64,000 nucleotides of DNA from Jiulongibacter sediminis. Its GTDB lineage: Bacteria; Bacteroidota; Bacteroidia; Cytophagales; Spirosomataceae. Shown here in pieces: positions 33,959-41,871 of this stretch; positions within the stretch are counted from its first letter, which is position 1; each line of letters starts with the position of its first letter. The translations under genes were made by a program, and so were the position numbers. The notes beneath the pieces were generated by a model. The model saw only the letters and a list, made by a program, of their open reading frames with translations. It was not told where the DNA came from and searched no databases. The stretch lies in the NCBI RefSeq assembly GCF_001306455.1, contig NZ_LGTQ01000005.1:1240001-1304000 (forward strand), given 5' to 3'.

Positions 33959-33968
33959 TCACGATCTC
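33938..33968. terminator. Shared hairpin between convergent OmpA-like and POT genes
   Basis: Perfect 12-bp arms (33938-33949 / 33957-33968) with a 7-nt loop enclose the stop codon of the OmpA-like gene. The following DNA is T-rich but has no unbroken T tract, so it may act as a bidirectional terminator or an mRNA 3'-end stabiliser. Confidence 0.6.
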
Positions 33969-33976
33969 CTAAACTC

Positions 33977-35431
33977 TTATTTTATTCCACCCATCCAGTT
34001 CTTGATCTGTTTGTTGAACAAGATCATTACTAAACCAGCCACAGCCCCGATGACACAGAACTGCATAAATAAACCTGGCATGGCATTGATATTTTCCTCG
34101 TCAAAATTGCCGGCAAAAAGACCTGCGATCAGATTGCCTAATGATGCACCTACAAACCAAAGCCCCATCATTTGACTGTAATATTTCTTTGGGGCCAGTT
34201 TTGTATATGAACTTAAGCCTACAGGACTAATACAAAGCTCTCCAAGTGAATGAAGTAAGTATGTAAAAGTCAGCCAACCCATTCCTGCCAGAGAGCCATC
34301 AAGTACCCGCTCCGCGGCCAGATACATCACAAAAAAGCCGAGACCAAGCTGCACTAAACCAAGCCCAAACTTAACCGGCACATTAGGGTCAAGGTTCCTT
34401 TTGTTTAGCCAAACCCATAGGGCGGCAAAAGGAGCTGAAAAAATCAGAATGAAGAGTGAGTTTGCATTTTGAAACCATGAAGCTGGCATCTCCCAGCCAA
34501 AAGCCATTCTATCGGTGTGACGATCAGCAAAGATGGTAAAGGTGGTAGCCGCTTGCTCAAACCCAGACCAGAAGATGGCAATAGCAATAAACAGAATAAA
34601 GAGAACACCGACCCGCTTTCTTTCTACAACTGTTAATGATTTATCCATAAAACCGATGTAGAAGAAATAGGCAACGGTAATACCAGAGATAATGTATTTC
34701 ATGGAATTTGCAAGCTGTATACTATCCAAAACGCCGGTAATAACTGAAAGAGCCGCAACGACCAATAAACCTATCACCACATATAAATAAGTCAGGCTTG
34801 ACTTTTTGGCGGGCTTCTCTCCTATCTCTGCCAGATATTTGCCATTGACTCTGAAGTTGATTAGCCCGAATAACATCGCAAATGCCGCTGCTCCAAAACC
34901 ATAATGCCAGCCTACTTTTTCACCAAGATATCCCACAATAAACATCCCGAAAAAAGAGCCAAGATTAATTCCTAAGTAGAAAATACTAAAGGCAGCGTCT
35001 CTTTTGGCTCCGCCTTCAGGGTATAATTCACCAACTACCGAGGATATGTTGGCTTTCAAAAGGCCAGTACCAATAGCTATAAAGGCCAGACCTAGAAAAA
35101 AAACAGAGGGGGTTGATGGTAAAGCAAGAATCAGATGACCGAGCATGATAGAAATACCACCCCACCAAATGGCCTTCTTCTGACCAAGCACATTGTCGGC
35201 TATCCATCCACCTGGAAGTGTCAACAAATATACGGACGCAGCATAAAGCCCATAGACAGCTCCTGCAGTATCTTCAGGAAGTCCCATAGCTCCCTCACTG
35301 GCTCCTTTAGTGAGGTATAAAAAAAGAATGGCCCGCATGCCATAATAGCTGAAACGTTCCCACATTTCTGTAAAAAACAGAACATAGAGGCCCATGGGAT
35401 GGCCAAAAAGAGTTTTTTCCTTAACGCTCAT
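33977..35431 (-). CDS. POT-family proton-coupled peptide transporter
   Basis: An inner-membrane major-facilitator transporter of 484 aa with about 12-14 hydrophobic segments. The N-terminal POT signature is FFTEMWERFSYYGMRAILFLYL, with the ExxER-type proton-coupling region, followed by YAASVYLLTLPGGWIADNVLGQKK. The PTR2 motif around SVVGELYPEGGAKRDAAFSIFYLGINLGSFFG is visible near residue 130. It imports di- and tripeptides with protons. It is monocistronic and convergent with the OmpA-like gene. Confidence 0.93.
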   Translation of the reverse strand: MSVKEKTLFGHPMGLYVLFFTEMWERFSYYGMRAILFLYLTKGASEGAMGLPEDTAGAVYGLYAASVYLLTLPGGWIADNVLGQKKAIWWGGISIMLGHLILALPSTPSVFFLGLAFIAIGTGLLKANISSVVGELYPEGGAKRDAAFSIFYLGINLGSFFGMFIVGYLGEKVGWHYGFGAAAFAMLFGLINFRVNGKYLAEIGEKPAKKSSLTYLYVVIGLLVVAALSVITGVLDSIQLANSMKYIISGITVAYFFYIGFMDKSLTVVERKRVGVLFILFIAIAIFWSGFEQAATTFTIFADRHTDRMAFGWEMPASWFQNANSLFILIFSAPFAALWVWLNKRNLDPNVPVKFGLGLVQLGLGFFVMYLAAERVLDGSLAGMGWLTFTYLLHSLGELCISPVGLSSYTKLAPKKYYSQMMGLWFVGASLGNLIAGLFAGNFDEENINAMPGLFMQFCVIGAVAGLVMILFNKQIKNWMGGIK

Positions 35432-35515
35432 AAAGAGTTAGAGTTATTCAGTTTTTAGTTTGTAATCCTTCAAAAATACTAAAAAAACTGAATTATGCGT
35501 CTACCCTCCTTTTCG

Positions 35516-36061
35516 CTATCTGCCGTATTTTTTGATCATATTTCGGGCTCTTTTTTTCAAAATTGTGGGTAGATCAATCGGGTTAGAAACAACATCAAAT
35601 GAGCTGGCACGCCAAACCAACTGCCCGGAATTTTTGTCTATCATATCAATTACAAAAGTACCTGAGTCATAAATTCGCTGACGCTCCGGCACTTCGCACC
35701 GCGGGCCTGGTGAGAGATCAGGCTGATAACCCAGATTACCATAAAAGCCTGTTGGGCAATACGCTTCCTGAAAATAGTTCTCTTCTATATACACATGAAA
35801 ATCGAGGTAAACATTGGCTTTATCTGCTTCTACCTTTGTAAAACCTTGCTTAGATAGACTGCTCTCAATTGAGCTTTTTACAGACTCATCAATATTCTCT
35901 TTATTATAATAAGTATGGCCCACTCTGTCTTCAAGGGTATTCCAGGCATACGTTTTATAGTTTTCAAAAATGATATTTGGCTCCTGATCAATCCATAAAG
36001 AAGGGCTACAGCCTGATAGTAATAACAAAAGGCCCGTAAGCAAAGTGAAAAGCGTTTTCAT
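35516..36061 (-). CDS. DUF4136 lipoprotein
   Basis: A 181-aa lipoprotein. The ATG at 36061 gives the signal MKTLFTLLTGLLLLLSGC with a clear lipobox (LSGC); the longer opening at 36103 places residues before the signal. The mature part follows the DUF4136 pattern: an early FENYKTYAW, then SIESSLSKQGFTKVEADKANVYLDFHV, and a late GTFVIDMIDKNSGQLVWRASS. Function of the family is unknown. It is divergent from blaI with about 205 bp between. Confidence 0.88.
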   Translation of the reverse strand: MKTLFTLLTGLLLLLSGCSPSLWIDQEPNIIFENYKTYAWNTLEDRVGHTYYNKENIDESVKSSIESSLSKQGFTKVEADKANVYLDFHVYIEENYFQEAYCPTGFYGNLGYQPDLSPGPRCEVPERQRIYDSGTFVIDMIDKNSGQLVWRASSFDVVSNPIDLPTILKKRARNMIKKYGR

Positions 36062-36197
36062 GATTTCTTGTTTATTTTTTGAAAAAAAATACTGGTAACT
36101 CAACTATTTCCTGATCACAATAAACATAGAGGTATTGTGAGCATGAAAACATGAGCCTACTCCTACCCCTTTCTGACCACCAACAGGAAAAATAACT

Positions 36198-36238
36198 AAC
36201 TAATTAGTTTGAAAACTAAAATATTAGTTTTACTTTCG
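36198..36238 (+). promoter_or_regulatory. BlaI-type operators and promoter of the blaI-M56 operon
   Basis: A perfect 12-bp palindrome, AACTAATTAGTT, lies at 36198-36209. A second operator has arms AAAACTAA (36212-36219) and TTAGTTTT (36224-36231) around AATA. Both share the ACTA...TAGT half-sites. A near-consensus -7, TACTTTCG, overlaps the second operator at 36231-36238. Repressor binding here would block the promoter, consistent with autoregulation by the downstream BlaI-family gene. Confidence 0.7.
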
Positions 36239-36267
36239 ATTATTGATCAATAATAATACGTACTAAA

Positions 36268-36639
36268 ATGGAAATAAGAGAACTTACCAAAGCAGAAGAA
36301 GAAATAATGCAGGTGATGTGGAATCTTGAAAAAGCTTTCGTAAAAAATGTAATTGAAAAGCTGCCGGAGCCAAAGCCTGCTTATAACACGGTTTCTACCA
36401 TTATTCGGATTTTAGAGCAGAAAGGATTTATAGACCATGTGGCCTATGGTAAAACGTATGAGTATTTCCCGATTATCAGTCGTGACGACTACCGGAAATT
36501 TGCCTCCAGTAAGCTGATGAGCAGCTATTTCGGGGGAAGCCTGAAACAAATGGTCTCCTTTTTCGTGAATGAAGAAAAGATAGATCTCAAAGAGGCCGAC
36601 GAAATTATGAAACTAATGGAACAGGTGAAGGATGAGTGA
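36268..36639 (+). CDS. BlaI/MecI/CopY-family repressor
   Basis: A 123-aa winged-helix repressor. The N-terminal domain reads LTKAEEEIMQVMWNLEKAFVKNVIEKL then PAYNTVSTIIRILEQKGFIDHV, the family recognition region. The C-terminal dimerisation helix region has FFVNEEKIDLKEADEIMKLM. In the classic systems a BlaR1 membrane protease cleaves or inactivates it on signal. Here two M56 proteases follow, so the same logic likely applies. Palindromic operators overlap its own promoter. Confidence 0.93.
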   Translation: MEIRELTKAEEEIMQVMWNLEKAFVKNVIEKLPEPKPAYNTVSTIIRILEQKGFIDHVAYGKTYEYFPIISRDDYRKFASSKLMSSYFGGSLKQMVSFFVNEEKIDLKEADEIMKLMEQVKDE

Positions 36640-36644
36640 GTCTG

Positions 36645-36711
36645 GATGTTTGATGTTTGATGTTTGATGTTTGATGTTTGATGTTTGATGTTTGATGTTT
36701 GATGTTTGATG
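36645..36711 (+). repeat. Heptanucleotide microsatellite (GATGTTT), about 9.6 copies
   Basis: An uninterrupted run of GATGTTT units starts 6 bp after the blaI stop and sits in the 182-bp leader of the first M56 gene. Slippage would change spacing but not any reading frame, since it is intergenic. Confidence 0.95.
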
Positions 36712-36821
36712 GCCAAGTTGAAAGTGGAAGGTGTAGTTTCACATACTCAATAAAAAACACCTGACACCCGACTTCAGACCTCTGACCCCTAACCTCCCCT
36801 CCACCAAAAACAATAAAAGAT

Positions 36822-38057
36822 ATGAACTGGCTGAATTATTTACTGCAGGTCAATCTCTACTTTACCCTTTCGGTAGCGTTTTATTGGCTTGTTTTACGCA
36901 AAGAAACCTTTTATGAAATCAACCGGAGTTTTCTGCTGGGTTCCAGCATGCTTGCCTTTTTGATTCCGTTCTGGAAACTGGGTATCGTGCAGGATTGGTT
37001 TGTAACTGAGCAGGTTTCTGAGGCTATTTCTGTCATATCATTAGAGGAGTTTAGCATTACAGCTGGCGAGGCCCGTCCACGTTGGAGCTGGAATATGCTC
37101 GGAGCCACCATCTACTTTCTGGGTTTCGGATATGGTTTGCTTCGGTTTAGCGTCGCACTGTTTAAGCTACAGCAATTATTGAGGATTCATTCACTGGAAG
37201 GGCAGGCGTTCTCTGTTTTCGGCAAGGTCTTCATTGACAAAAACCTACCTGATTATGAGACCATCAGAAGCCATGAAGATATTCACAGCCGCCAGTTTCA
37301 CAGTGTTGATATTTTTTGGTTTGAGCTGGTGACTACCGTTTGTTGGTTTAATCCGGTGGCCCATTTGCTACGCAAAGAAATCAAACTTTTACATGAGCTC
37401 ATTGCTGATCAATACGCCAGTGAATTTGCAGGCAAAAAACGATATGCTGAAGTTTTAGTTGCCACTCACTTTAAGGCCAACTCAAATATTTTGGTTAATA
37501 ATTTTTACAATCAATCCATTTTAAAAACACGAATTATGAAGCTATTACAAGAAAAATCAAAAAAGAGAGTGCTTTGGAAATATGCATTTGCAATGCCGCT
37601 TTTTCTGGGGATGTTGGTGACGTCTGTTGCCTGTAAAGAAACAATTGCAGAAAGAGAGCCCCAATCGGATTTAAAAGAGACGGTTGTTGTCGGATTTAAG
37701 AAAGAAAAACAAAACCGCATTCCGGATGATCAGGTTCTGAAAGTTGTTGAAAATCAGCCTGAATTTATTGGTGGAGCGGCTGAAATGTACAGATTCATCG
37801 GAAACGAAATAAGATACCCATCTGAAGCCCAAAAAAACAATATAGAAGGCCGGGTATTTATCAAGTTTGTGGTAGACAAAGAAGGAAGGCCTAGAGACTT
37901 TGATGTTCTCAAAACTCCGGGCTATGGTTTGGAGAAAGAAGCAATTCGTGTACTAGAAACCATGCCTAACTGGAAGCCAGGGACTCAGGATGGTGAACCG
38001 GTCAATGTCTCCTACGTTATGCCAATTTTCTTTCAACTTGAAGACCCTATTAAATAA
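36822..38057 (+). CDS. M56 (BlaR1-like) membrane metalloprotease with TonB C-terminal domain, copy 1
   Basis: A 411-aa inner-membrane protein. Hydrophobic segments lie near residues 5-25, 38-52, 90-112 and 260-278. The M56 zinc site HEDIH is at about 151-155, with HELIADQYA about 40 residues later as the third-ligand region. Instead of the beta-lactam sensor of BlaR1, the periplasmic C-terminus is a TonB_C domain (QPEFIGGAAEMYRFIGNEIRYP to the end). It likely senses an envelope signal and inactivates the BlaI repressor. Residues 1-270 are nearly identical to the next protein, showing a recent tandem duplication or gene conversion. Confidence 0.9.
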   Translation: MNWLNYLLQVNLYFTLSVAFYWLVLRKETFYEINRSFLLGSSMLAFLIPFWKLGIVQDWFVTEQVSEAISVISLEEFSITAGEARPRWSWNMLGATIYFLGFGYGLLRFSVALFKLQQLLRIHSLEGQAFSVFGKVFIDKNLPDYETIRSHEDIHSRQFHSVDIFWFELVTTVCWFNPVAHLLRKEIKLLHELIADQYASEFAGKKRYAEVLVATHFKANSNILVNNFYNQSILKTRIMKLLQEKSKKRVLWKYAFAMPLFLGMLVTSVACKETIAEREPQSDLKETVVVGFKKEKQNRIPDDQVLKVVENQPEFIGGAAEMYRFIGNEIRYPSEAQKNNIEGRVFIKFVVDKEGRPRDFDVLKTPGYGLEKEAIRVLETMPNWKPGTQDGEPVNVSYVMPIFFQLEDPIK

Positions 38058-38065
38058 ACACCAAT

Positions 38066-39784
38066 ATGAACTGGTTCAGCTACCTCCTTCAGGTCAACAT
38101 ATATTTTACCATTTCAGTGGCTTTTTACTGGCTTGTACTACGCAAAGAAACGTTTTATGAAATCAACAGAAGTTTTTTGTTGGGCTCCAGCCTCTTGGCC
38201 TTCCTGATTCCGTTTTGGAAACTGGGGATAGTGCAGGATTGGTTTGTGACCGAGCAGGTTTCTGAGGCTATTTCGGTGATTTCTCTGGAGGAGTTCAGTA
38301 TCACTGCCGGTGAGGCCAAGCCGCGATGGAACTGGAATATGCTCTGGGCCACCATTTACTTTTTAGGTTTTGGATATGGCTTGCTTCGGTTTAGTGTGGC
38401 TCTTTTTAAGCTTCAGCAACTACTTCGCCTTCACTCTCTGGACGGACAATCCTTCTCTGTCTTCGGCAAGGTCTTTATTGACAAAAAACTGCCTGATTAT
38501 GAAACGATAAGAAACCATGAAGACATTCACAGCCGCCAGTTTCATAGTATTGATATTTTCTGGTTTGAATTGGTTACGACAGTCTGCTGGTTTAACCCGG
38601 TGGCCCATTTGCTTCGCAAAGAAATCAAACTGGTTCATGAGCTTATCGCTGACCAGTACGCCAGTGAATATGCCGGCAAAAAAAGATACGCTGAAGTGCT
38701 GGTGGCTAGTCATTTTAAAGCAGAATCAAACATCCTGATCAATAACTTTTACAATCATTCCATATTGAAAACACGAATTATGAAACTATTACAGGAAAAA
38801 TCGAAAAAGAAAGCTCTTTGGAAATACGCCTTTGCCATGCCCTTATTTCTGGGTATGCTGGTCTTCTCCGCTGCCAGCGAGGCCAGTATAGGTGATATCT
38901 CTGATAATATTCAGGAGAAAATTTCAGGAAATTCCACCAATGTTTTTGATACCATCAGTGGAAGGGTATTAGACAATGAAGGAAATCCTTTAGCCGGGGC
39001 AAATGTGATTATCCGAGGTACTACCACCGGTACGGTTACCGATTTAGATGGATACTTCAAACTTGAAAGAATTGACAAGAATGCCGAATTAGTCTTTTCA
39101 TTTATTGGCTATAATACTTCTATTATTTCCGTGACTTCTGCAGAAGATTTGAGGATTATTTTGACGCAAGCCGTTTTGACGCCTCCTCCATCTCCAACAA
39201 TTTCGAAAAGAGAACCATCTGGCAAAGCAGATGGCGATGCTTTTTTTTCTGTTGAGGAAAATCCGGAATTTCCCGGGGGTACTTCTGCTTTGTATGAATT
39301 CATTGCAAAGAATATGAAATACCCCGAAGAAGCACTTGAAAAAGGGCTTGAAGGCCGGGTATTCGTAAAATTCGTTATCCTTAAAGATGGTCAAATAGGA
39401 CAAAGAGAAATTTTACAAGGTATAGGCGGAGGCGGTACGGAAGAAGAGGTATCAAGAATACTCGATATTATGCCGAAATGGAAACCGGGAATACAAAATG
39501 GGAAACCAGTTAATGTTTGGTTTACAATGCCTTTCCTTTTTCAATTGGATAAACCCGGAAAGTCGACCGATGTTATCATCAGAGATAAGTTGGTTCTGTC
39601 TCCAAGGGACAGTGATAAACCAGCTCCGATTTACATTGTTGACGGAAAAGTCGTCGAAAATATCAAAGAATTAAACCCGGACACTATCAAATCCATCAAT
39701 GTTCTAAAGGGAGAGAAGGCCGAGGAACATTCGGGTGAAAAGGGAAAGAATGGTGTGATTATTATTGAACTGAAGAAGGAATAA
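38066..39784 (+). CDS. M56 membrane metalloprotease with carboxypeptidase-like, TonB_C and plug-like domains, copy 2
   Basis: A 572-aa paralogue of the preceding protein, starting 8 bp after it. The first about 270 residues, including HEDIH and HELIADQYA, are nearly identical. The C-terminal part is longer: a carboxypeptidase-regulatory-like domain (ISGRVLDNEGNPLAGANVII, about 297-370), a TonB_C domain (NPEFPGGTSALYEFIAKNMKYP, about 400-490), and a terminal segment. That segment (PIYIVDGKVVENIKELNPDTI then SINVLKGEKA, GKNGVIIIEL) resembles a TonB-dependent-receptor plug motif. The mix suggests it contacts outer-membrane transporters. Substrate and signal are unknown. Confidence 0.9.
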   Translation: MNWFSYLLQVNIYFTISVAFYWLVLRKETFYEINRSFLLGSSLLAFLIPFWKLGIVQDWFVTEQVSEAISVISLEEFSITAGEAKPRWNWNMLWATIYFLGFGYGLLRFSVALFKLQQLLRLHSLDGQSFSVFGKVFIDKKLPDYETIRNHEDIHSRQFHSIDIFWFELVTTVCWFNPVAHLLRKEIKLVHELIADQYASEYAGKKRYAEVLVASHFKAESNILINNFYNHSILKTRIMKLLQEKSKKKALWKYAFAMPLFLGMLVFSAASEASIGDISDNIQEKISGNSTNVFDTISGRVLDNEGNPLAGANVIIRGTTTGTVTDLDGYFKLERIDKNAELVFSFIGYNTSIISVTSAEDLRIILTQAVLTPPPSPTISKREPSGKADGDAFFSVEENPEFPGGTSALYEFIAKNMKYPEEALEKGLEGRVFVKFVILKDGQIGQREILQGIGGGGTEEEVSRILDIMPKWKPGIQNGKPVNVWFTMPFLFQLDKPGKSTDVIIRDKLVLSPRDSDKPAPIYIVDGKVVENIKELNPDTIKSINVLKGEKAEEHSGEKGKNGVIIIELKKE

Positions 39785-39823
39785 GTTCATGAAGACGATT
39801 TTCAAACTTTGCTTAAGAAGGAA

Positions 39824-40495
39824 ATGAAAGTCTTCCTGTTTTTTCCCCTGATTCTTTTTTCTCTGAAAGTTAGCCAGACAAATGGTCAACAAACTGCCGA
39901 AAGTATTGAAGGGGTGGTATATAATTCAAATCAGGAGACCATTGAGAATGCGTACGTTCGTATAGAAGGTACGGATACTGAAATAAGAGCAAACTCAAAT
40001 GGCAGGTTTCTGTTGGAAAATGTTGCCTTGGGTACCTCATTGACCATTTCGGCAGAAGGCTATGTGAACATCCATAAAAAAGTAGACACTTTCGGGAAAA
40101 TTTACGCTTTGCTTTACCGACCGGATGAGTTAGAAGAAGAAAGGATTTCTCTACCGATTTCAGAAAATAGAACTGAGCAGATATTTACTGCAGTTGAAAA
40201 GCAACCTCAATTTCCGGGAGGTAATGCTGAAATGTACCGTTTTATTAATCAACACCTCAACTATCCGCCGGAGGCAAAAGCTGCGAAAATTGAAGGGCGA
40301 GTATTTGTCAAATTTGTGGTTCAGAAAGATGGTTCTATTAGCCAAACGGAAATAATGAAAGGACTGGGGCATGGATACGATGAAGAAGCTCTCAGAATCA
40401 TCAAACTGATGCCAAAGTGGAAGGCAGGCACGCAAAACGGTAGGACAGTGAATGTTTGGTACACATTAGCCTTCAGTTTCAGTTTAGAAGAATAA
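39824..40495 (+). CDS. Exported carboxypeptidase-like/TonB_C protein, 223 aa
   Basis: The protein has a signal sequence MKVFLFFPLILFSLKVSQTNGQ; I chose the ATG at 39824 over a TTG 15 bp upstream. A carboxypeptidase-regulatory-like domain (IEGVVYNSNQETIENAYVRI, about 30-100) precedes a TonB_C domain (KQPQFPGGNAEMYRFINQHLNYPPEAKAAKIEGRVFVKFVV). There is no N-terminal anchoring TonB helix or proline-rich linker. It is thus a free periplasmic TonB_C protein rather than a complete TonB. It is third in the BlaI-led cluster, 39 bp after copy 2. Confidence 0.85.
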   Translation: MKVFLFFPLILFSLKVSQTNGQQTAESIEGVVYNSNQETIENAYVRIEGTDTEIRANSNGRFLLENVALGTSLTISAEGYVNIHKKVDTFGKIYALLYRPDELEEERISLPISENRTEQIFTAVEKQPQFPGGNAEMYRFINQHLNYPPEAKAAKIEGRVFVKFVVQKDGSISQTEIMKGLGHGYDEEALRIIKLMPKWKAGTQNGRTVNVWYTLAFSFSLEE

Positions 40496-40567
40496 AACAC
40501 AAATTATGAAATCTTAAGTCTACACAAACTTCTCTTTTTCAGGTATCTTAGATTGTTTTATAACCAC

Positions 40568-41266
40568 ATGATGAGATACCTGATTTTTGTTTTGACACTC
40601 GCCTCCTTTTTCTCAAAGGCTCAATCGCCGGTTCTGTATATTGAAGGTACAGTTTACGGTCATGATCAAGAACCTATTCCAGGTGCTTCTATAAACATTA
40701 ATGGAAGTTCTGAGAAAACCACAACCGATGCAAACGGCCGTTTTGAATACGCCAGTACTTATGAGATTGATGAAATTTCCATCTCCAGCATTGACCATAA
40801 AAGTCTGGTCATGAAAGATAAACTCGGGCATTTACCTCTGGAAATCCACCTCGAGTTGGAGAATCAAAAGGGTCAATACCCAGCCTGGTTCATTGCGGAC
40901 TCCACAGACTATAAACGAGCAGATTTTGAAGAGAAGAAAGAACTTTTGCAATTCAAACTTGTAAAAACCTCGGCTCGTTACCCCGGGGATATTTTCGAGA
41001 TGGAGCGGTTTATGAGAATTATAATGACTTATCCGCCTGAAGGTTTAGCCAATCAAATTGAAGGCCAGGTGGATGTAGAATTTATCATAAATACAGAAGG
41101 CCGGGCTGAAAATCCGAGAATTGTTAAAAGTTTGGGAGAAGCATTTGATCAGCAAGTACTGAAATTTGTCAATGCGATGCCCCGGTGGTCTGTTGCAGAG
41201 CAAAACGGCTATAAAGTGTCGGATATGAAAACGATTACCGTTGAATTTAAATTGAAAGAATTTTAA
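40568..41266 (+). CDS. Exported carboxypeptidase-like/TonB_C-like protein, 232 aa
   Basis: A second free periplasmic member of the cluster, with a signal peptide MMRYLIFVLTLASFFSKAQS; upstream in-frame start at 40553 adds five residues. A carboxypeptidase-regulatory-like domain (IEGTVYGHDQEPIPGASINI) is followed by a divergent TonB_C domain (MRIIMTYPPEGLANQIEGQVDVEFIINTEGRAENPRIVKSL). The canonical PxFPGG motif is replaced by SARYPGDIFEMERF. A 72-bp gap separates it from the preceding gene, so it may be partly independent. Confidence 0.8.
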   Translation: MMRYLIFVLTLASFFSKAQSPVLYIEGTVYGHDQEPIPGASININGSSEKTTTDANGRFEYASTYEIDEISISSIDHKSLVMKDKLGHLPLEIHLELENQKGQYPAWFIADSTDYKRADFEEKKELLQFKLVKTSARYPGDIFEMERFMRIIMTYPPEGLANQIEGQVDVEFIINTEGRAENPRIVKSLGEAFDQQVLKFVNAMPRWSVAEQNGYKVSDMKTITVEFKLKEF

Positions 41267-41324
41267 GTGAAGCTCGTCGAATAAATGTAGCATTTCATAG
41301 AAAGTGAGCAGCGATTCTCCACCC

Positions 41325-41834
41325 ATGAAAGACTTTAAGCCAAACAACCTCCTTGAAATGTTAAGTATTGTTCCGCTTAATTCGGTGAATCAACACCATT
41401 TGAAAAGGCTTAATGTGGCATGGCTTGAAAAGTATTTTTATGTAGAGCCTGCCGACTTAATTCAGCTCAGTGAACCCCAAAAAGAAATTCTTGATAAAGG
41501 AGGCTTCACCTTTTTTGCTACTTACAAAGGACAAACCATTGGAACCGTATCGCTTCTCAAAACAGAAGAAAAGATTTACGAATTAAGTAAAATGGCCGTA
41601 GATGAAGAATTCCAAGGTTTTGGTGTAGGCCGTCAATTGATGTATCATGCTTTGACTCATGCTCAAATTTTGAGAGCAGAGAAGATTATATTGTATACCA
41701 ATACCAGACTTAAATCGGCGATTTCGTTATACGAGAAGTTTGGTTTCAGCTCCGTGCCTTTGGGTGAATCAAGCTATGCCCGCTCAAACTATAAAATGGA
41801 ACTGCAGCTTAAAAAAACAGGGATGACCCACTAA
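41325..41834 (+). CDS. GNAT-family N-acetyltransferase
   Basis: An about 169-aa acetyl-CoA-dependent acetyltransferase. The acetyl-CoA-binding motif A reads LSKMAVDEEFQGFGVGRQLMYHAL, with the QxxGxG loop, followed by KIILYTNTRLKSAISLYEKFGF (motif B). I preferred the ATG at 41325 to a GTG at 41304. The acceptor substrate is not predictable. Its 3' end overlaps the terminator of the convergent SusCD operon. Confidence 0.88.
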   Translation: MKDFKPNNLLEMLSIVPLNSVNQHHLKRLNVAWLEKYFYVEPADLIQLSEPQKEILDKGGFTFFATYKGQTIGTVSLLKTEEKIYELSKMAVDEEFQGFGVGRQLMYHALTHAQILRAEKIILYTNTRLKSAISLYEKFGFSSVPLGESSYARSNYKMELQLKKTGMTH

Positions 41835-41845
41835 GGCCACCCCTG
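41811..41845 (-). terminator. Terminator of the susCD-like operon
   Basis: On the minus strand an 11-bp stem (CAGGGGTGGCC / GGTCATCCCTG with two G-T wobbles) is followed by seven T. It overlaps the last codons of the convergent acetyltransferase gene. Confidence 0.8.
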
Positions 41846-41871
41846 ATTAAAACTAAACCATTTCTATTGAC

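Noticed and set aside
36645-36711. Phase-variable coding repeat
   Set aside because: The GATGTTT run lies after the blaI stop and before the next ATG, so slippage cannot shift a reading frame.
36268-39784. Classical beta-lactam resistance locus (blaI-blaR1-blaZ)
   Set aside because: There is no beta-lactamase gene and the M56 proteins lack a penicillin-binding sensor domain; TonB_C domains take its place.
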